Shown: piece by piece, positions 1 through 9,986 of the stretch | Layout: each line of letters starts with the position of its first letter | How positions within the stretch are numbered: the first letter of the stretch is position 1 | Origin: Cellulophaga omnivescoria | GTDB lineage: Bacteria; Bacteroidota; Bacteroidia; Flavobacteriales; Flavobacteriaceae | DNA length: 64,000 bases | Assembly: GCF_001999725.1 (NCBI RefSeq) | Contig: NZ_MDDP01000002.1 | Location: 1 to 64,000 of the forward strand | Direction of reading: 5' to 3' | Made by a program: the position numbers and the translations under genes | The notes under the pieces: model-generated | Databases searched by the model: none | What the model saw: only the letters and a program-made list of their open reading frames with translations | Told to the model about the DNA's origin: nothing

Positions 1-362
1 CTCCTCGCCGCTCCCGCTCTGTGTTGTCTTGTCCTGGTCGCGCTAACCGTGTGGGTGATCCCCATCCAACGTCACCGACCCCGAGTAGTCCTGGTAAGCC
101 GTTACCTTAACAACAAACTAATGGGACGCATACTCATCTTACACCGTAACCTTTATTATAAATATGATGCCATAATTATAAACCATAAGATATTAATCCA
201 AATTTCTCTGGGCTATCCCTTAGTGCAAGGCAGATTGTATACGCGTTACGCACCCGTGCGCCGGTCGTCAGCAAGAGCAAGCTCCTCTGTTACCCCTCGA
301 CTTGCATGTGTTAAGCCTGCCGCTAGCGTTCATCCTGAGCCAGGATCAAACTCTTCATCGTT
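1..362 (-). rRNA. rrs: 16S ribosomal RNA, 5' part (cut by window edge)
   Basis: The reverse complement of 327-355 reads AGAGTTTGATCCTGGCTCAG, the universal sequence at the 5' end of 16S rRNA, followed by the usual flavobacterial text (GATGAACGCTAGCGGCAGGC, then GACGACCGGCGCACGGGTGC). The gene runs leftwards and leaves the window at base 1. The mature 5' end is placed near 362 by comparison with the family and may be off by a few bases. From about base 90 down to base 1 the match becomes poor even at positions that are almost invariant in bacteria, so that part is probably unreliable sequence rather than real divergence. Confidence 0.93.
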
Positions 363-426
363 GTTTTGTAAATATTCTTAACAACCTAAAATCGTCTAAA
401 ACCAAACTCATTCTCTTTTTTAATTC

Positions 427-451
427 AATAATACTACTAAGTAGCATTATT
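427..451 (-). other. hairpin in the pre-16S rRNA leader
   Basis: A near-perfect inverted repeat with arms of about 11 bp around a 3-nt loop. The only non-Watson-Crick position (433 with 445) is A/C on the plus strand but U/G on the minus strand. The stem is therefore fully paired only in the transcript of the rRNA operon. It lies about 65 nt before the mature 16S 5' end and may belong to the processing structure of the precursor. Function is inferred. Confidence 0.4.
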
Positions 452-575
452 TTGCTGTCTCTTCAATATGTCAAATGAACTTTTAATTCTTGTAGAAATA
501 CTAGACTCGAACTAGTTGATTAACAATATAATCATTCCAAAATTTCTTAACTCTTACCCTCTCTGAAAGCGGTTG

Positions 576-607
576 CAAATGTATAACGTTTTTTTTAAAC
601 TGGCAAA
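576..607 (-). promoter_or_regulatory. rRNA operon promoter, proximal
   Basis: On the minus strand the -7 element TACATTTG (576-583) fits the Bacteroidota consensus TAnnTTTG. The -33 element TTTG (604-607) lies 20 nt upstream, within the usual spacing. It points towards 16S, about 210 nt before the mature 5' end. Confidence 0.7.
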
Positions 608-804
608 ATAAAAATTTAAATTATTTTAATGCTTATTTTCGCTTTAACAACCCTAGTAAATTGGGAATGCAAAAATAGTATTTTTAATTGCTACAAAACA
701 AGCTTTTGCAAACTTATTTTTTAACCTTTTTACAATACTAATTTCACAACCTAATCAATGAACTTCACCAACTTTATAACTACTCATTTATCCGTTAGCG
801 GCTG

Positions 805-834
805 CAAATATACTCCCATTTTTAAACATCACAA
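805..834 (-). promoter_or_regulatory. rRNA operon promoter, distal
   Basis: The minus strand carries TATATTTG (805-812) with TTG (832-834) 19 nt upstream. Flanking bases repeat those of the proximal promoter (GCGGCTGCAAATATA against GCGGTTGCAAATGTA on the plus strand), so the two look like a duplicated promoter unit. Confidence 0.6.
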
Positions 835-1055
835 GTCTTTTTTACATCTTTTTTAAAAGTATTTTTAAAACAAGCTTTACCACGCTATTTTTCAGGCACT
901 TAAAACCTATTCTTTTTTGATGCTTTTTTAGAAAATATCAACCTGCGAGTTTTAACTGCTTTTAATCCCTATTACTTTAACTATTGAATGGCGATTATCG
1001 AGCTAGAAAACTATTAAAATAATAGGTAATAAACGAGAGTGATGCAGGGTTTAAA

Positions 1056-3029
1056 TTAAGAAAAGAAGTTCCATACCAATCCAAAACGTATAACAAAGTC
1101 ACGATACGGGTAATTTGGTGCCGAATAAAAATCGTAACCCGTAAAGGACGAATTAAAGTGTTCTGCTTTTAAATAGATTCTTGTTTGCTTTACTTTTCCG
1201 TTAATAAAAAAGTCTAACATAGGGTATGCTCCTAGTTTTTGTTGATCTTGAACGTAAAATTCTCCTAAAGCAGGATTATAAGCATTCATATTATACGCTG
1301 TAAAATACTTGAATGTAACACCTGTTTGTATAAACATAGCTTTTTTAAATACATCTTTAGAAAAGTACAACGTATTTCTGGTTACAAATTCTGGTACATT
1401 TAATACGGAGTTAGATTGTGATACATTTTGATACATTACTGTATTATCTAATGCCCAACGACCAAACTTAAACTCTTTATTATATTTTATTTTTAAATAT
1501 CCAACAGAAGCACTTTCTTGAAACGGTTTTATATATGCGTTTTCTTGACCATTATTTATTTGTTCCTCTGTAGCTGTAGAAGCAAAATAGGTGTACTTAT
1601 CTATATTTGTGTACTTGGCAGATAATGTTCCGTATGGTTTAGAGCTATACTGAAAATTTAAACTATTTACATTTTGTTTATCAAAACTATTCGTGTTTTG
1701 CCAGTTGTAATTTTGATAATTACTTTGATAAAGCAAGAAATTAAAACTAGGCATTTTAGACTCATTATGTAAACTTGCCTTAAATTTATGTTTATCCTTA
1801 TATATATAGGTAGCTTCTGCATTTAAAAAACTACCTCCTAAATCTCCTGATACATTATAAGCAGCCTCTCCTTTTAAATTAAATTCCCCTATTTTTTTGC
1901 TATAAGCAGCACCTAAGGATATTTCCGTTCCTCTTAACTGATTATCTATTGTACCTGTTGGAGTAATTAATAAACTTTTAAAAAAGTAGTTATAATTATA
2001 AATACCAACATAACCTTTTAGCCTTCCTAATAATTTGTTAGAAAACGTAGTGTTTAATTGATTGTATGTTGTTTGCAAATGAGCTTTATCATTTGTCTCA
2101 TCTAAAAAGGTATCTCCAAAATAATCATATTGGTTATCTTGATTGAATTTAGAGAATTTTGTTTCATAACTAAACTGATGTCCAACAGCTATTGATGTAG
2201 CTATAATACTGCTTATAGAATCTTCATTCTTTTTAACTAACTTATATTGCTGATCTAAAAAATATCTTTTTCCTAATACAATACTTTCTGCATCTATAAA
2301 AGCTACATCTAACCTATCTCTAGTTGTAAATTCATCATCTCCGGTTTCAAACTGAGTATCTCCATCTGTTAATCCTCCATTTTCTTGGTAAGTTACATCT
2401 TGAGCCGCAATATGTGCTAACAATAAATATCTATTATTTTTAGATGTATAATTAGAAGTAACTGTGAAATTACCAGATGATGCCTGATCGTAGTTGTATT
2501 TACCTAAAGACCTAAAACCCTTGTAACCTAATGAAATATTTAACTGAGGAGACATATTAAATGTTAGCATAGCATCTAGCAATTGCCCCTGGGCCATTGT
2601 AGTTTTAAACATTAACTCTGTTAAAGGCGTTGGAACTTTGTAATATTTAATTTGATTTATACTCCAGTAATTATCTGTTAATGCAGATGAATTTAGAGAA
2701 GGATACATAGATTCACTATCAAAATCTACACCTAACCTATTAGACGGTTTTCCAATATTTGCAAATGGCATAAGTTCAAAACCATCTTTTCTTAAGTAGT
2801 TGTACTTATACTCTTTTTGTATACTTAAAGTAGTATCCAAAAAGGTAGTATCTCTTTTTATGGTAAATATTTTATACTCTTGTACACTAGGCTTTTCCTC
2901 TTCACCATCCTTTAAAAGCTTACCTGGCTTTTCTTCACCTTTAGAACCTAAATTATTTTTAGTCGGTTTTGGATTTTGCGCACCAGCGATTGCTCCCCAA
3001 AGTAAAAATACAAGTACAATATATCTCAT
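1056..3029 (-). CDS. putative outer-membrane porin (Porin_10-like)
   Basis: A 657-residue protein with a clear signal peptide (MRYIVLVFLLWGAIAGAQ), a Lys/Pro/Glu-rich linker to about residue 50, and then a long run of alternating polar and aromatic residues typical of an outer-membrane beta barrel, ending in an aromatic-rich strand (FGLVWNFFS). It resembles the 'putative porin' family common in Bacteroidota. No plug or TonB box is seen, which argues against a TonB receptor. It stands alone, transcribed towards the rRNA operon and divergent from the T9SS protein. The substrate is unknown. The family call rests on overall composition and memory of the family, not on a catalytic motif. Confidence 0.7.
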   Translation of the reverse strand: MRYIVLVFLLWGAIAGAQNPKPTKNNLGSKGEEKPGKLLKDGEEEKPSVQEYKIFTIKRDTTFLDTTLSIQKEYKYNYLRKDGFELMPFANIGKPSNRLGVDFDSESMYPSLNSSALTDNYWSINQIKYYKVPTPLTELMFKTTMAQGQLLDAMLTFNMSPQLNISLGYKGFRSLGKYNYDQASSGNFTVTSNYTSKNNRYLLLAHIAAQDVTYQENGGLTDGDTQFETGDDEFTTRDRLDVAFIDAESIVLGKRYFLDQQYKLVKKNEDSISSIIATSIAVGHQFSYETKFSKFNQDNQYDYFGDTFLDETNDKAHLQTTYNQLNTTFSNKLLGRLKGYVGIYNYNYFFKSLLITPTGTIDNQLRGTEISLGAAYSKKIGEFNLKGEAAYNVSGDLGGSFLNAEATYIYKDKHKFKASLHNESKMPSFNFLLYQSNYQNYNWQNTNSFDKQNVNSLNFQYSSKPYGTLSAKYTNIDKYTYFASTATEEQINNGQENAYIKPFQESASVGYLKIKYNKEFKFGRWALDNTVMYQNVSQSNSVLNVPEFVTRNTLYFSKDVFKKAMFIQTGVTFKYFTAYNMNAYNPALGEFYVQDQQKLGAYPMLDFFINGKVKQTRIYLKAEHFNSSFTGYDFYSAPNYPYRDFVIRFGLVWNFFS

Positions 3030-3046
3030 TTATAAAAAAATATAAG

Positions 3047-3054
3047 CAAAGGTA
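3047..3054 (-). promoter_or_regulatory. -7 element before the porin gene
   Basis: The minus strand reads TACCTTTG, matching TAnnTTTG, 18 bp before the start codon. No good -33 element is present, so this is a weak call. Confidence 0.35.
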
Positions 3055-3165
3055 ATTTTTTACATTTAATTATCTGTGAAAGTTTTGTTACCTTTTACAG
3101 ACTAACCTTTAGACAACAAGATTAAAACTATAAATTAACAAATGTTCACTAAGCTAACTCGCTGC

Positions 3166-3209
3166 AGTATTTTAAGAGTATTTTAAGAGTATTTTAAGAG
3201 TATTTTAAC
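3166..3209. repeat. four tandem copies of an 11-bp unit
   Basis: The unit AGTATTTTAAG occurs four times in direct succession. The first three copies are identical and the last differs only in its final base. The array lies in the 304-bp space between the divergent porin and T9SS genes, about 125 bp before the latter. Its 11-bp period is close to one DNA helical turn. Confidence 0.95.
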
Positions 3210-3333
3210 AAAAAAATGCTATTTCCTTGTAAATAGAACTATTAATTAGGATATTTAGCGTTTTTACTACATGAAAATGTTAAATAAAACCAAAAATTTA
3301 TAGTCCATAAACTTAAACACCAAACAAACTAAG

Positions 3334-6300
3334 ATGACAAAAAAACTACTTATGCTTTTTTTAATGAGCTGTTCATTTTCATTTGCCCAATTTAATGAAG
3401 CAGCTCCTTGGATGAAAAATCTAAAGAAAGAAAAAGCCAATACAGCCTCTAAAGAGAATAGCAACAATATGACTATGGATGAACTCACTAGTTCATTTAA
3501 TGATTATTGGATTAATAGAAATAAAAAAGAGAAAGGTAGTGGCTACAAACCTTTTATGAGATGGCATAATTACTGGAGTTACTATCAAAATACAAATGGT
3601 TACCTACCAACATCCAAACAAATTTATGATGCCTGGAAGACAAAAATAAGCACTGCCAATAAGGTAAACCCTACCAGCAACTGGACATCTGTTGGCCCCA
3701 CTACTAGCAATGTTTTTGCCGGCAGACTACCCGGCAACGGAAGAATAAACGCAATAGCCGTAGACCCTAATAATGAAAATGTTTGGTACACAGGCGCGCC
3801 TGCTGGTGGTATTTGGAAATCTACAAATGCTGGTGCAAGTTGGACAAACTTATTGTCTGATTTTTTACAAATTGGCGTATCTGGTATAGCTATAGACCCT
3901 AATAACTCTGATGTAATTTATATTTCTACAGGTGATGATGATGCTGCAGACTCCTATAGTATTGGAGTGCTTAAATCTACAGACGGCGGAAATACTTGGA
4001 ATGAAACTGGTTTAAATACAAATACAATTTCTTCTGGGATATCATTTTTAACTAATGAAATTACCATAGACCCTACAAATAGTAATATTGTTTGGGTAGC
4101 ATCTAATAACGGACTATACAAAACTATAGACGGAGGTGTATCATGGGTAAATACATTACAAGAAAATATTACCGATTTTAAGCTTAAACCAAACGATAGT
4201 AATACTGTTTATGCCGTTGATTTTAATAACTTTTATAAGTCTACAGATGGTGGTACAACATTTAACACAATTACCAGTAATTTGCCAACAAGCTCTGGTA
4301 GGCTGGTTTTAGGTGTTACACCCGCTAATGAAAACTTTGTATACGTGTTAAGTGCAAATACAGACTATACATTTCAGGGCATTTACAAATCTACAAATAG
4401 CGGAACAACTTTTACAAAAACATCTAATAATACAGATATTTTAGAGTCTAACCAAGCTTGGTTTGATTTGGCCTTAGAAGTATCTACAACAGATGAAAAC
4501 ACCTTATTTACCGGTTGCCTAAATGTATGGAGAAGTACAAACGGAGGAAATAGCTTTGGAAAACTAAATAACTGGGGAATTAACAATAGTGCTTATACCC
4601 ACGCAGATATACATACCCTAAAAATGTTTAACTCTAAACTTTTTTGTGGTAGTGATGGCGGCTTATATGTATCTGAAAACAACGGAACAACATTTACAGA
4701 TGTAACAAACGGAATGTCTATTGGTCAGTTTTACAGAATATCTGTAGCTAAAGACGATTCATCTAAAATGATAGGTGGTTTACAAGATAATGGAGGTAAT
4801 GTATTTAACAACAACCAATGGAATAATTATCATGGTGGTGATGGTATGGACAATGTAATAGACCCTAATAATAACAATTTAATATATGGGTTTACACAAA
4901 ACGGAGGCTCTTTAAATATTTCATCTAATTCTGGCGAAAACATTGCTCAATTAGGTCCTCCTAAAAATGCAGATAATGAAGATATAGATGGAAATTGGAT
5001 AACACCACTAGCCATTAATAGTAGAGGTGAAGTTTTTGCCGGTTTTGATGCTATTTACAAGTTAGAAGGTACTAATTGGACAAAAACAAGTACTTCTGCT
5101 GGTTTTGGTAAAATTGAAGATTTAGAAACAGACCCTCTTAATCCTGATATTATTTATGCTGTTAACAATAATGTTATTTATAAAAGCGATGATAATGGGC
5201 TTAATTTTACCTCGTATATATCATTGCCTGGAAACATATCAGATTTAGCTATAAACAACTTAGATAGCTCTATCCTATACGCGACTACTTCAAACAGAGT
5301 AGGAATAGCATTATCTGGACAACCATTTAGTCGTGGAGTTTATAAAATTACAACAGATGGCACAGATGTTACTTTAGAAGATATTACTTTAAATTTACCT
5401 ACAGACCAAGCATTTTTTAGCATTGCCCACCAAGGCTTACACCAAGACAATCCAATTTTTGTTGGCACAAGTTTAGGTGTTTATAGGCTAGATGATACGC
5501 TTACAGAATGGGAAGAGTACGATACCAATTTACCAAATGTAGCTATAGGCGATATTGATATTAATACCACAGATAATATTATTACTGCCGCAACATACGG
5601 CAGAGGTGTTTGGCAATCTCCTTTACCAACTAGGGACCCAGATAATGATGTTAGCTTAATTTCTATATCTCCTTCCATAAATTCAGTTTTATGCGGAGAA
5701 ATTACACCCATAGCAACCATTAAAAATAACGGAACAAACCTAATTACAGAAGTTACATTTACATATGGACTAAACAATACAGAGTTAACTTATGTTTGGA
5801 CAGGGGCTTTAAACTTTGAGGAAACAGCTACAATACCTTTACCTGCTATAAATACAACAGACTTTGGAAAATCATCTTTAAAAGTAGCCGCTACAATAAC
5901 AAATGACACTTTTAACACAAACAACTCTAAAAACAGTACGTTATATATAAACAGAGACGGAAATGCTAATGTTGTAAATACTTTTGATAGTGAGGATGAG
6001 TACTTACTTACGTACAATGAATCTAGTGACGCATTATTATGGGAAAAAGGAGTTCCTAATGGCACTTTATTAAACACTGCCAGCTCTGGAGCCAATGTTT
6101 ATGGCACTAATTTGGATGGCGACCACCCAAACAACACTAAAGCTTATTTAATTAGTAATTGCTACAATATAGCCAATATTGCAAATCCTGTGTTAAAGTT
6201 TAAAATGGCATATGAACTAGAAGAAAACTGGGATGTGGTTTATGTAGAATACTCTACAAACCAAGGTATAGATTGGAATGTTTTGGGCAACATTAATAGC

Positions 6301-7596
6301 CAACCAAACTGGTACAACAGTAACAGAACAAATGCAATATCTGGTGTTGCTGACGATTGCCAAAATTGCCCTGGTAAACAATGGACAGGCACCAATACAA
6401 CCCTAACAGAATATAGCTACAACTTTAATACAAATGCAGCGTTAGGAGAACCAAATTTAAGCCTAGAAGAAAATATTATTTTCAGAATAGTTTTTCACTC
6501 AGACCCAGGAGTATCAGAAGAAGGTGTTATTATAGATGATTTTGTTCTAGAAGGCGAACAAGATGACGATGATGATGATAATGATGGCATTTTAGATGTA
6601 GACGACAACTGCCCTACTATTGCCAACGCAGACCAATTAGATACAGACGGAGATGGTATTGGTGATGTTTGCGACACAGATGACGATAATGATGGTATTT
6701 TAGATGTAGATGACAATTGTGATTTAATTGCAAACCCAGACCAAGCAGATTTAGATAACGATAACGTAGGAGATGTTTGTGATAACGACAATGATAATGA
6801 TGGTGTAATTGACAGTTTAGACTTGTGCCCTACAACGCCAGAAAACACTATTGTAAATGTAAATGGATGTGAAATATTTTCGTTACCATCTTCAAATTTT
6901 AGAATAAAAACAATTGCTGAAAGTTGTATATCTAGTAATAACGGAGCTGTTAATATTACAGCAGAAATGCCTTTAAATTATACGGCAACCATAAGCGGCA
7001 GTGTTAATAACTCTAAAACATTTACCAATGAAGTTTCTTTTAATGATTTAGCCTTAGGTAACTATACTATTTGTATTACTGTTGATGGCCAACCAGAATA
7101 TCAAAATTGTTTTACTGTATCTATTTCAGAACCAGAACCACTAGCGGTAACAACTGCAGTAAACTCTGTTTCTAATAGTGTAACATTTAATTTAACTGGA
7201 GGTAAGGTCTATAACATCAACATAAATAATAAAACATATACCACTACTAAAAACGAAATTACCTTACCGTTAGATAAAATTGAAAATAAAATTAGTATAA
7301 AAACAGATAAAGACTGCCAAGGAATTTATGAAGAACGTATAATTTCTAGCACAGATATTTTTATTTACCCGAACCCAATTAAAGGTGGAGATTTAACCAT
7401 AGAATTAAACAGACCAAATGTAACCCAAGTAGAACTTGCATTATACACTATAAATGGCACCAGAGTATACAAAAAAGATCATAAATTAAATAACGGTTTT
7501 ATACAATTTAATGTAGACTCTTTATCTAGAGGTGTATATGTTTTAAATATAAAAACCCAACAAACTATACTTACTTATAAAATAATAAGAAAATAA
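3334..7596 (+). CDS. T9SS-secreted beta-propeller protein with thrombospondin type-3 repeats
   Basis: A 1420-residue secreted protein. A signal peptide (cleavage after [19 protein letters not shown]) is followed by a long region, about residues 110-770, with repeated BNR/sortilin-like motifs ([32 protein letters not shown]) that build beta-propellers. Next come beta-sandwich-like segments and an Asp-rich block at about 1077-1169 with thrombospondin type-3 calcium-binding repeats ([24 protein letters not shown]). The last ~80 residues (from [12 protein letters not shown] to KIIRK) form a type A T9SS sorting domain, so the protein should cross the outer membrane and be displayed or released. 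BNR proteins may be hydrolases or adhesins, and no catalytic residues can be assigned. The next gene starts 1 nt after the stop codon and is probably co-transcribed. Confidence 0.85.
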   Translation: MTKKLLMLFLMSCSFSFAQFNEAAPWMKNLKKEKANTASKENSNNMTMDELTSSFNDYWINRNKKEKGSGYKPFMRWHNYWSYYQNTNGYLPTSKQIYDAWKTKISTANKVNPTSNWTSVGPTTSNVFAGRLPGNGRINAIAVDPNNENVWYTGAPAGGIWKSTNAGASWTNLLSDFLQIGVSGIAIDPNNSDVIYISTGDDDAADSYSIGVLKSTDGGNTWNETGLNTNTISSGISFLTNEITIDPTNSNIVWVASNNGLYKTIDGGVSWVNTLQENITDFKLKPNDSNTVYAVDFNNFYKSTDGGTTFNTITSNLPTSSGRLVLGVTPANENFVYVLSANTDYTFQGIYKSTNSGTTFTKTSNNTDILESNQAWFDLALEVSTTDENTLFTGCLNVWRSTNGGNSFGKLNNWGINNSAYTHADIHTLKMFNSKLFCGSDGGLYVSENNGTTFTDVTNGMSIGQFYRISVAKDDSSKMIGGLQDNGGNVFNNNQWNNYHGGDGMDNVIDPNNNNLIYGFTQNGGSLNISSNSGENIAQLGPPKNADNEDIDGNWITPLAINSRGEVFAGFDAIYKLEGTNWTKTSTSAGFGKIEDLETDPLNPDIIYAVNNNVIYKSDDNGLNFTSYISLPGNISDLAINNLDSSILYATTSNRVGIALSGQPFSRGVYKITTDGTDVTLEDITLNLPTDQAFFSIAHQGLHQDNPIFVGTSLGVYRLDDTLTEWEEYDTNLPNVAIGDIDINTTDNIITAATYGRGVWQSPLPTRDPDNDVSLISISPSINSVLCGEITPIATIKNNGTNLITEVTFTYGLNNTELTYVWTGALNFEETATIPLPAINTTDFGKSSLKVAATITNDTFNTNNSKNSTLYINRDGNANVVNTFDSEDEYLLTYNESSDALLWEKGVPNGTLLNTASSGANVYGTNLDGDHPNNTKAYLISNCYNIANIANPVLKFKMAYELEENWDVVYVEYSTNQGIDWNVLGNINSQPNWYNSNRTNAISGVADDCQNCPGKQWTGTNTTLTEYSYNFNTNAALGEPNLSLEENIIFRIVFHSDPGVSEEGVIIDDFVLEGEQDDDDDDNDGILDVDDNCPTIANADQLDTDGDGIGDVCDTDDDNDGILDVDDNCDLIANPDQADLDNDNVGDVCDNDNDNDGVIDSLDLCPTTPENTIVNVNGCEIFSLPSSNFRIKTIAESCISSNNGAVNITAEMPLNYTATISGSVNNSKTFTNEVSFNDLALGNYTICITVDGQPEYQNCFTVSISEPEPLAVTTAVNSVSNSVTFNLTGGKVYNININNKTYTTTKNEITLPLDKIENKISIKTDKDCQGIYEERIISSTDIFIYPNPIKGGDLTIELNRPNVTQVELALYTINGTRVYKKDHKLNNGFIQFNVDSLSRGVYVLNIKTQQTILTYKIIRK

Positions 7597-7597
7597 T

Positions 7598-8302
7598 ATG
7601 AAAACATTATATAAATTTACTTGTATTAGTGCTTTAATTTTGGCCTCTTGCGGTGGCGGCGGAGATGATGGAGGAACAGATACGCCAGCACCCACTGCTG
7701 CCCCAAAACCAACAACATTAGTTTTTCCTGAAAATAACACCGAATGTAATGAAGGAACTATTGTAAGTGATAGACAAAGCTCTGTAGAATTTAGCTGGAG
7801 TGATGCTGCAGATACAGACAGTTATGAGATTAACATTAAAAATTTAAATACCGGTAATACTATAACAAAAACAGTTACCACTACTTTTAATGCTGTTATT
7901 ATAGACCGCGGAACTCCTTACGAGTGGTTTGTAACATCTAAAGCGTCTGGCACTACAGAAACGGCAACTAGTGACGTCTGGAAATTTTACAACCAAGGTA
8001 TTGGCACAGAAAATTACGCTCCTTTTCCTGCAGATGCAATTAACCCTACAAGAGGCGCTACTATTGCTACAACTAATGAAGTATCATTAAAATGGTCTGG
8101 TGAAGATGTAGATGATGATATAGTTGATTATGAAATATTATTTGGAACGGATAACACACCAACTACAAGTATAGGAGTAACTACAGAAACTACTATTAAC
8201 ACAAATGTTACAACCAATACTATTTATTATTGGAGAGTAATTACTAAAGACAATGAAGGCAACACTTCTAATTCGGAAATATTTGAATTTAAAGTGGAAT
8301 AA
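7598..8302 (+). CDS. surface lipoprotein with fibronectin III-like domains
   Basis: A 234-residue lipoprotein. The signal peptide ends in the lipobox LASC with the acylated Cys at residue 18, followed by GGGGDDGG, a Gly/Asp-rich stretch of the kind linked to surface export in Bacteroidota. Two beta-sandwich-like segments follow (about residues 45-130 and 140-234), each with the FnIII-type pattern of a Trp early on and YYWRV or YEWFV near the end. It starts 1 nt after the T9SS protein's stop codon and ends at a strong terminator, so the two form an operon. It may hold or cooperate with its large partner at the cell surface. That role is inferred from context. Confidence 0.75.
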   Translation: MKTLYKFTCISALILASCGGGGDDGGTDTPAPTAAPKPTTLVFPENNTECNEGTIVSDRQSSVEFSWSDAADTDSYEINIKNLNTGNTITKTVTTTFNAVIIDRGTPYEWFVTSKASGTTETATSDVWKFYNQGIGTENYAPFPADAINPTRGATIATTNEVSLKWSGEDVDDDIVDYEILFGTDNTPTTSIGVTTETTINTNVTTNTIYYWRVITKDNEGNTSNSEIFEFKVE

Positions 8303-8322
8303 TAACGTTAACAGTAATGCAC

Positions 8323-8360
8323 AAAAAAGCTCTTAGAAACTAATCTAAGAGCTTTTTTTA
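8323..8360. terminator. bidirectional intrinsic terminator
   Basis: A 10-bp perfect stem (AGCTCTTAGA, 8328-8337, with TCTAAGAGCT, 8344-8353) and a 6-nt loop, flanked by A-tract and T-tract. It can end transcription of the lipoprotein operon from the left and the first susC-susD operon from the right. Confidence 0.85.
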
Positions 8361-8446
8361 TATGTCGACTAAAACAAATTGAAAGCCCAGATACCAGAAT
8401 TAATAATCTGGGCTAATAATAAAACAAAGTAAATATTACTTATATA

Positions 8447-9976
8447 CTATTGATTTTGATCTGCTGGAGTAATAGCGTCATTTAAATTAATTTCAGTTTC
8501 TGGAATCTGAAAAGTAAAACGAGCATCACCCGCAGGGATATTAAAGAAGGAAGATGGACTATTTGGATGTGTTGTACCTTCAAAATCACGAACAAGACCA
8601 ACATTCCATCGTTTCATATCTAACAAACCAAATCCTTCTCCCCAAAGTTCTATACGTCTGTGCAACCTAATTTCCTCCATTAAACTATTACCTGAATTTG
8701 TTGAAAGCATATAAGCATTATCTCTGGTAGAAACCAAATCATATAATTCTTGTGCTGCACCAGCGTCATCTCCGTTAGAGGCTTTGGCTTCAGCAATAAT
8801 TAAGTACATTTCTGCAACTCTCATATAAACATAATCTGCCTCAAAAAAAGTATCATCATAAAACTTATAATTATAAATTTGACCTTCTTTAGGCTGATCA
8901 ATAAAACCGTTATCTGGCCCAAACCAATTGCTACGTACGTCTGTAGAAGATACTGCGTTATATAACCTTACATCTACAGTTCTGTGATGACCTAACTGAC
9001 CTGTATAACCAGGTGTTACACCAATAGCGCTTTTTTGTACTGGTGAGTACGATTGTATTTGCGCAAAAAATGATGCATAGATAGATGATGTATCTCCATT
9101 TATATCTGCTCCCCATAACCACTCTGGGTTAGATATGTACTGAAAACCATCTAATAACTGATCTGCCGCTAAAGATCCGGCTGCTTTTGCTATTTCTGCA
9201 AATTGTATTGCTTTAGTATAATCTTTAGACAATAAATAAAAACGAGCCAAATAACCAGCTGCAATATTTTGATTGATAACAGTCTTATCTGGTCTTGTAA
9301 AACCCTCAAGACCATCATAACCTTCTTTTAAATCTGCCTCTATTTGGTCATAAACCTCCTGCACAGTTAACCTACCAAAACCTGGCCCGTTAACTAAATC
9401 TGCTGTTGGATCTATAATTGGCACACCAGCATCAGACATTGCTGGGTTTCCTTTTTGGTAAATTTGTATCAGTTGCAAGTAAGCCAATCCTCTTACTACT
9501 TTTGATCTAGACAAAACATAGGTTAAATCTTGTGTTAATACAGACTCATCTAATCCACCAATAAGTGTAATAGTTTGGTTTGCTCCTTTAATTATTTCAT
9601 AGTAATAATCCCAAATTGTATTAGTTTCTGTACCAGATTCTTGGGTTCTACCAATGTATTTATACAAATCATCATACCACCAGCCATTGTTAGAGTCTAT
9701 CATATCATTAGACATAATATCCATCATTAAATCAATAGACTTTTGGCCATAATCGTTATGGTTACCCCCAGAGCCTGCTACGTTAAAGGTTCTCATATTA
9801 TTTATTGTACCAGTATCAAAAGAACTTGCGGTAGACAATAAAGCTTCTGGCGACTCTTCAGCTAATTCTGCAATGGTTGCATCTGTAACTATGTTTTCTA
9901 AATCTGACTCTAAATAATCATCACTACAGCTAGCTGATATTGCTAACATTGTAGCTATTACTAATATTTTTTTCAT
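8447..9976 (-). CDS. SusD/RagB-family nutrient-binding lipoprotein (pair 1)
   Basis: About 509 residues. I chose the ATG at 9976 because it gives a proper lipoprotein signal (MKKILVIATMLAISASC, Cys then SDD) and an A-rich leader. An in-frame ATG 24 nt upstream would overlap susC and add a charged extension. The SusD fold is indicated by the N-terminal helical region, the typical stretch VVRGLAYLQLIQIYQKGNPA (tetratricopeptide-like helices), MRVAEMYLIIAEA in the second half, and a C-terminal RIELWGEGFGLLDMKRW motif. SusD proteins sit on the outer leaflet as a lid over the SusC transporter. Its gene lies 10 nt after the SusC stop codon. No glycoside hydrolase nearby hints at a substrate. Confidence 0.93.
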   Translation of the reverse strand: MKKILVIATMLAISASCSDDYLESDLENIVTDATIAELAEESPEALLSTASSFDTGTINNMRTFNVAGSGGNHNDYGQKSIDLMMDIMSNDMIDSNNGWWYDDLYKYIGRTQESGTETNTIWDYYYEIIKGANQTITLIGGLDESVLTQDLTYVLSRSKVVRGLAYLQLIQIYQKGNPAMSDAGVPIIDPTADLVNGPGFGRLTVQEVYDQIEADLKEGYDGLEGFTRPDKTVINQNIAAGYLARFYLLSKDYTKAIQFAEIAKAAGSLAADQLLDGFQYISNPEWLWGADINGDTSSIYASFFAQIQSYSPVQKSAIGVTPGYTGQLGHHRTVDVRLYNAVSSTDVRSNWFGPDNGFIDQPKEGQIYNYKFYDDTFFEADYVYMRVAEMYLIIAEAKASNGDDAGAAQELYDLVSTRDNAYMLSTNSGNSLMEEIRLHRRIELWGEGFGLLDMKRWNVGLVRDFEGTTHPNSPSSFFNIPAGDARFTFQIPETEINLNDAITPADQNQ

Positions 9977-9986
9977 TTTTTTACTT

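Larger units (their letters stand above)
363..1055. other. 693-bp gene-free rRNA leader and upstream region
   Basis: No coding region is supported here. It holds the two rRNA promoters and the leader hairpin. A third weak -7 match (TATTTTTG on the minus strand, 670-677) has a TTTG only 16 nt upstream and is not annotated separately. No tRNA gene was recognised. Confidence 0.6.

Noticed and set aside
49-381. 110-codon open frame over the 16S rRNA gene
   Set aside because: It is antisense to the rRNA gene and to its degraded edge. The translation has no recognisable protein features.
670-697. Third rRNA promoter
   Set aside because: The -7 box TATTTTTG fits, but the nearest TTTG is only 16 nt away and the shared flanking block of the other two promoters is missing.
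3166-3209. CRISPR array or phage attachment site
   Set aside because: The units are 11 bp long and directly adjacent, without spacers; no cas or integrase gene is present in the window.
6495-6848. 117-codon Ser/Leu-rich frame on the minus strand
   Set aside because: It is the mirror of the Asp-rich thrombospondin type-3 repeats of the real gene on the other strand; repetitive codons keep the frame open.
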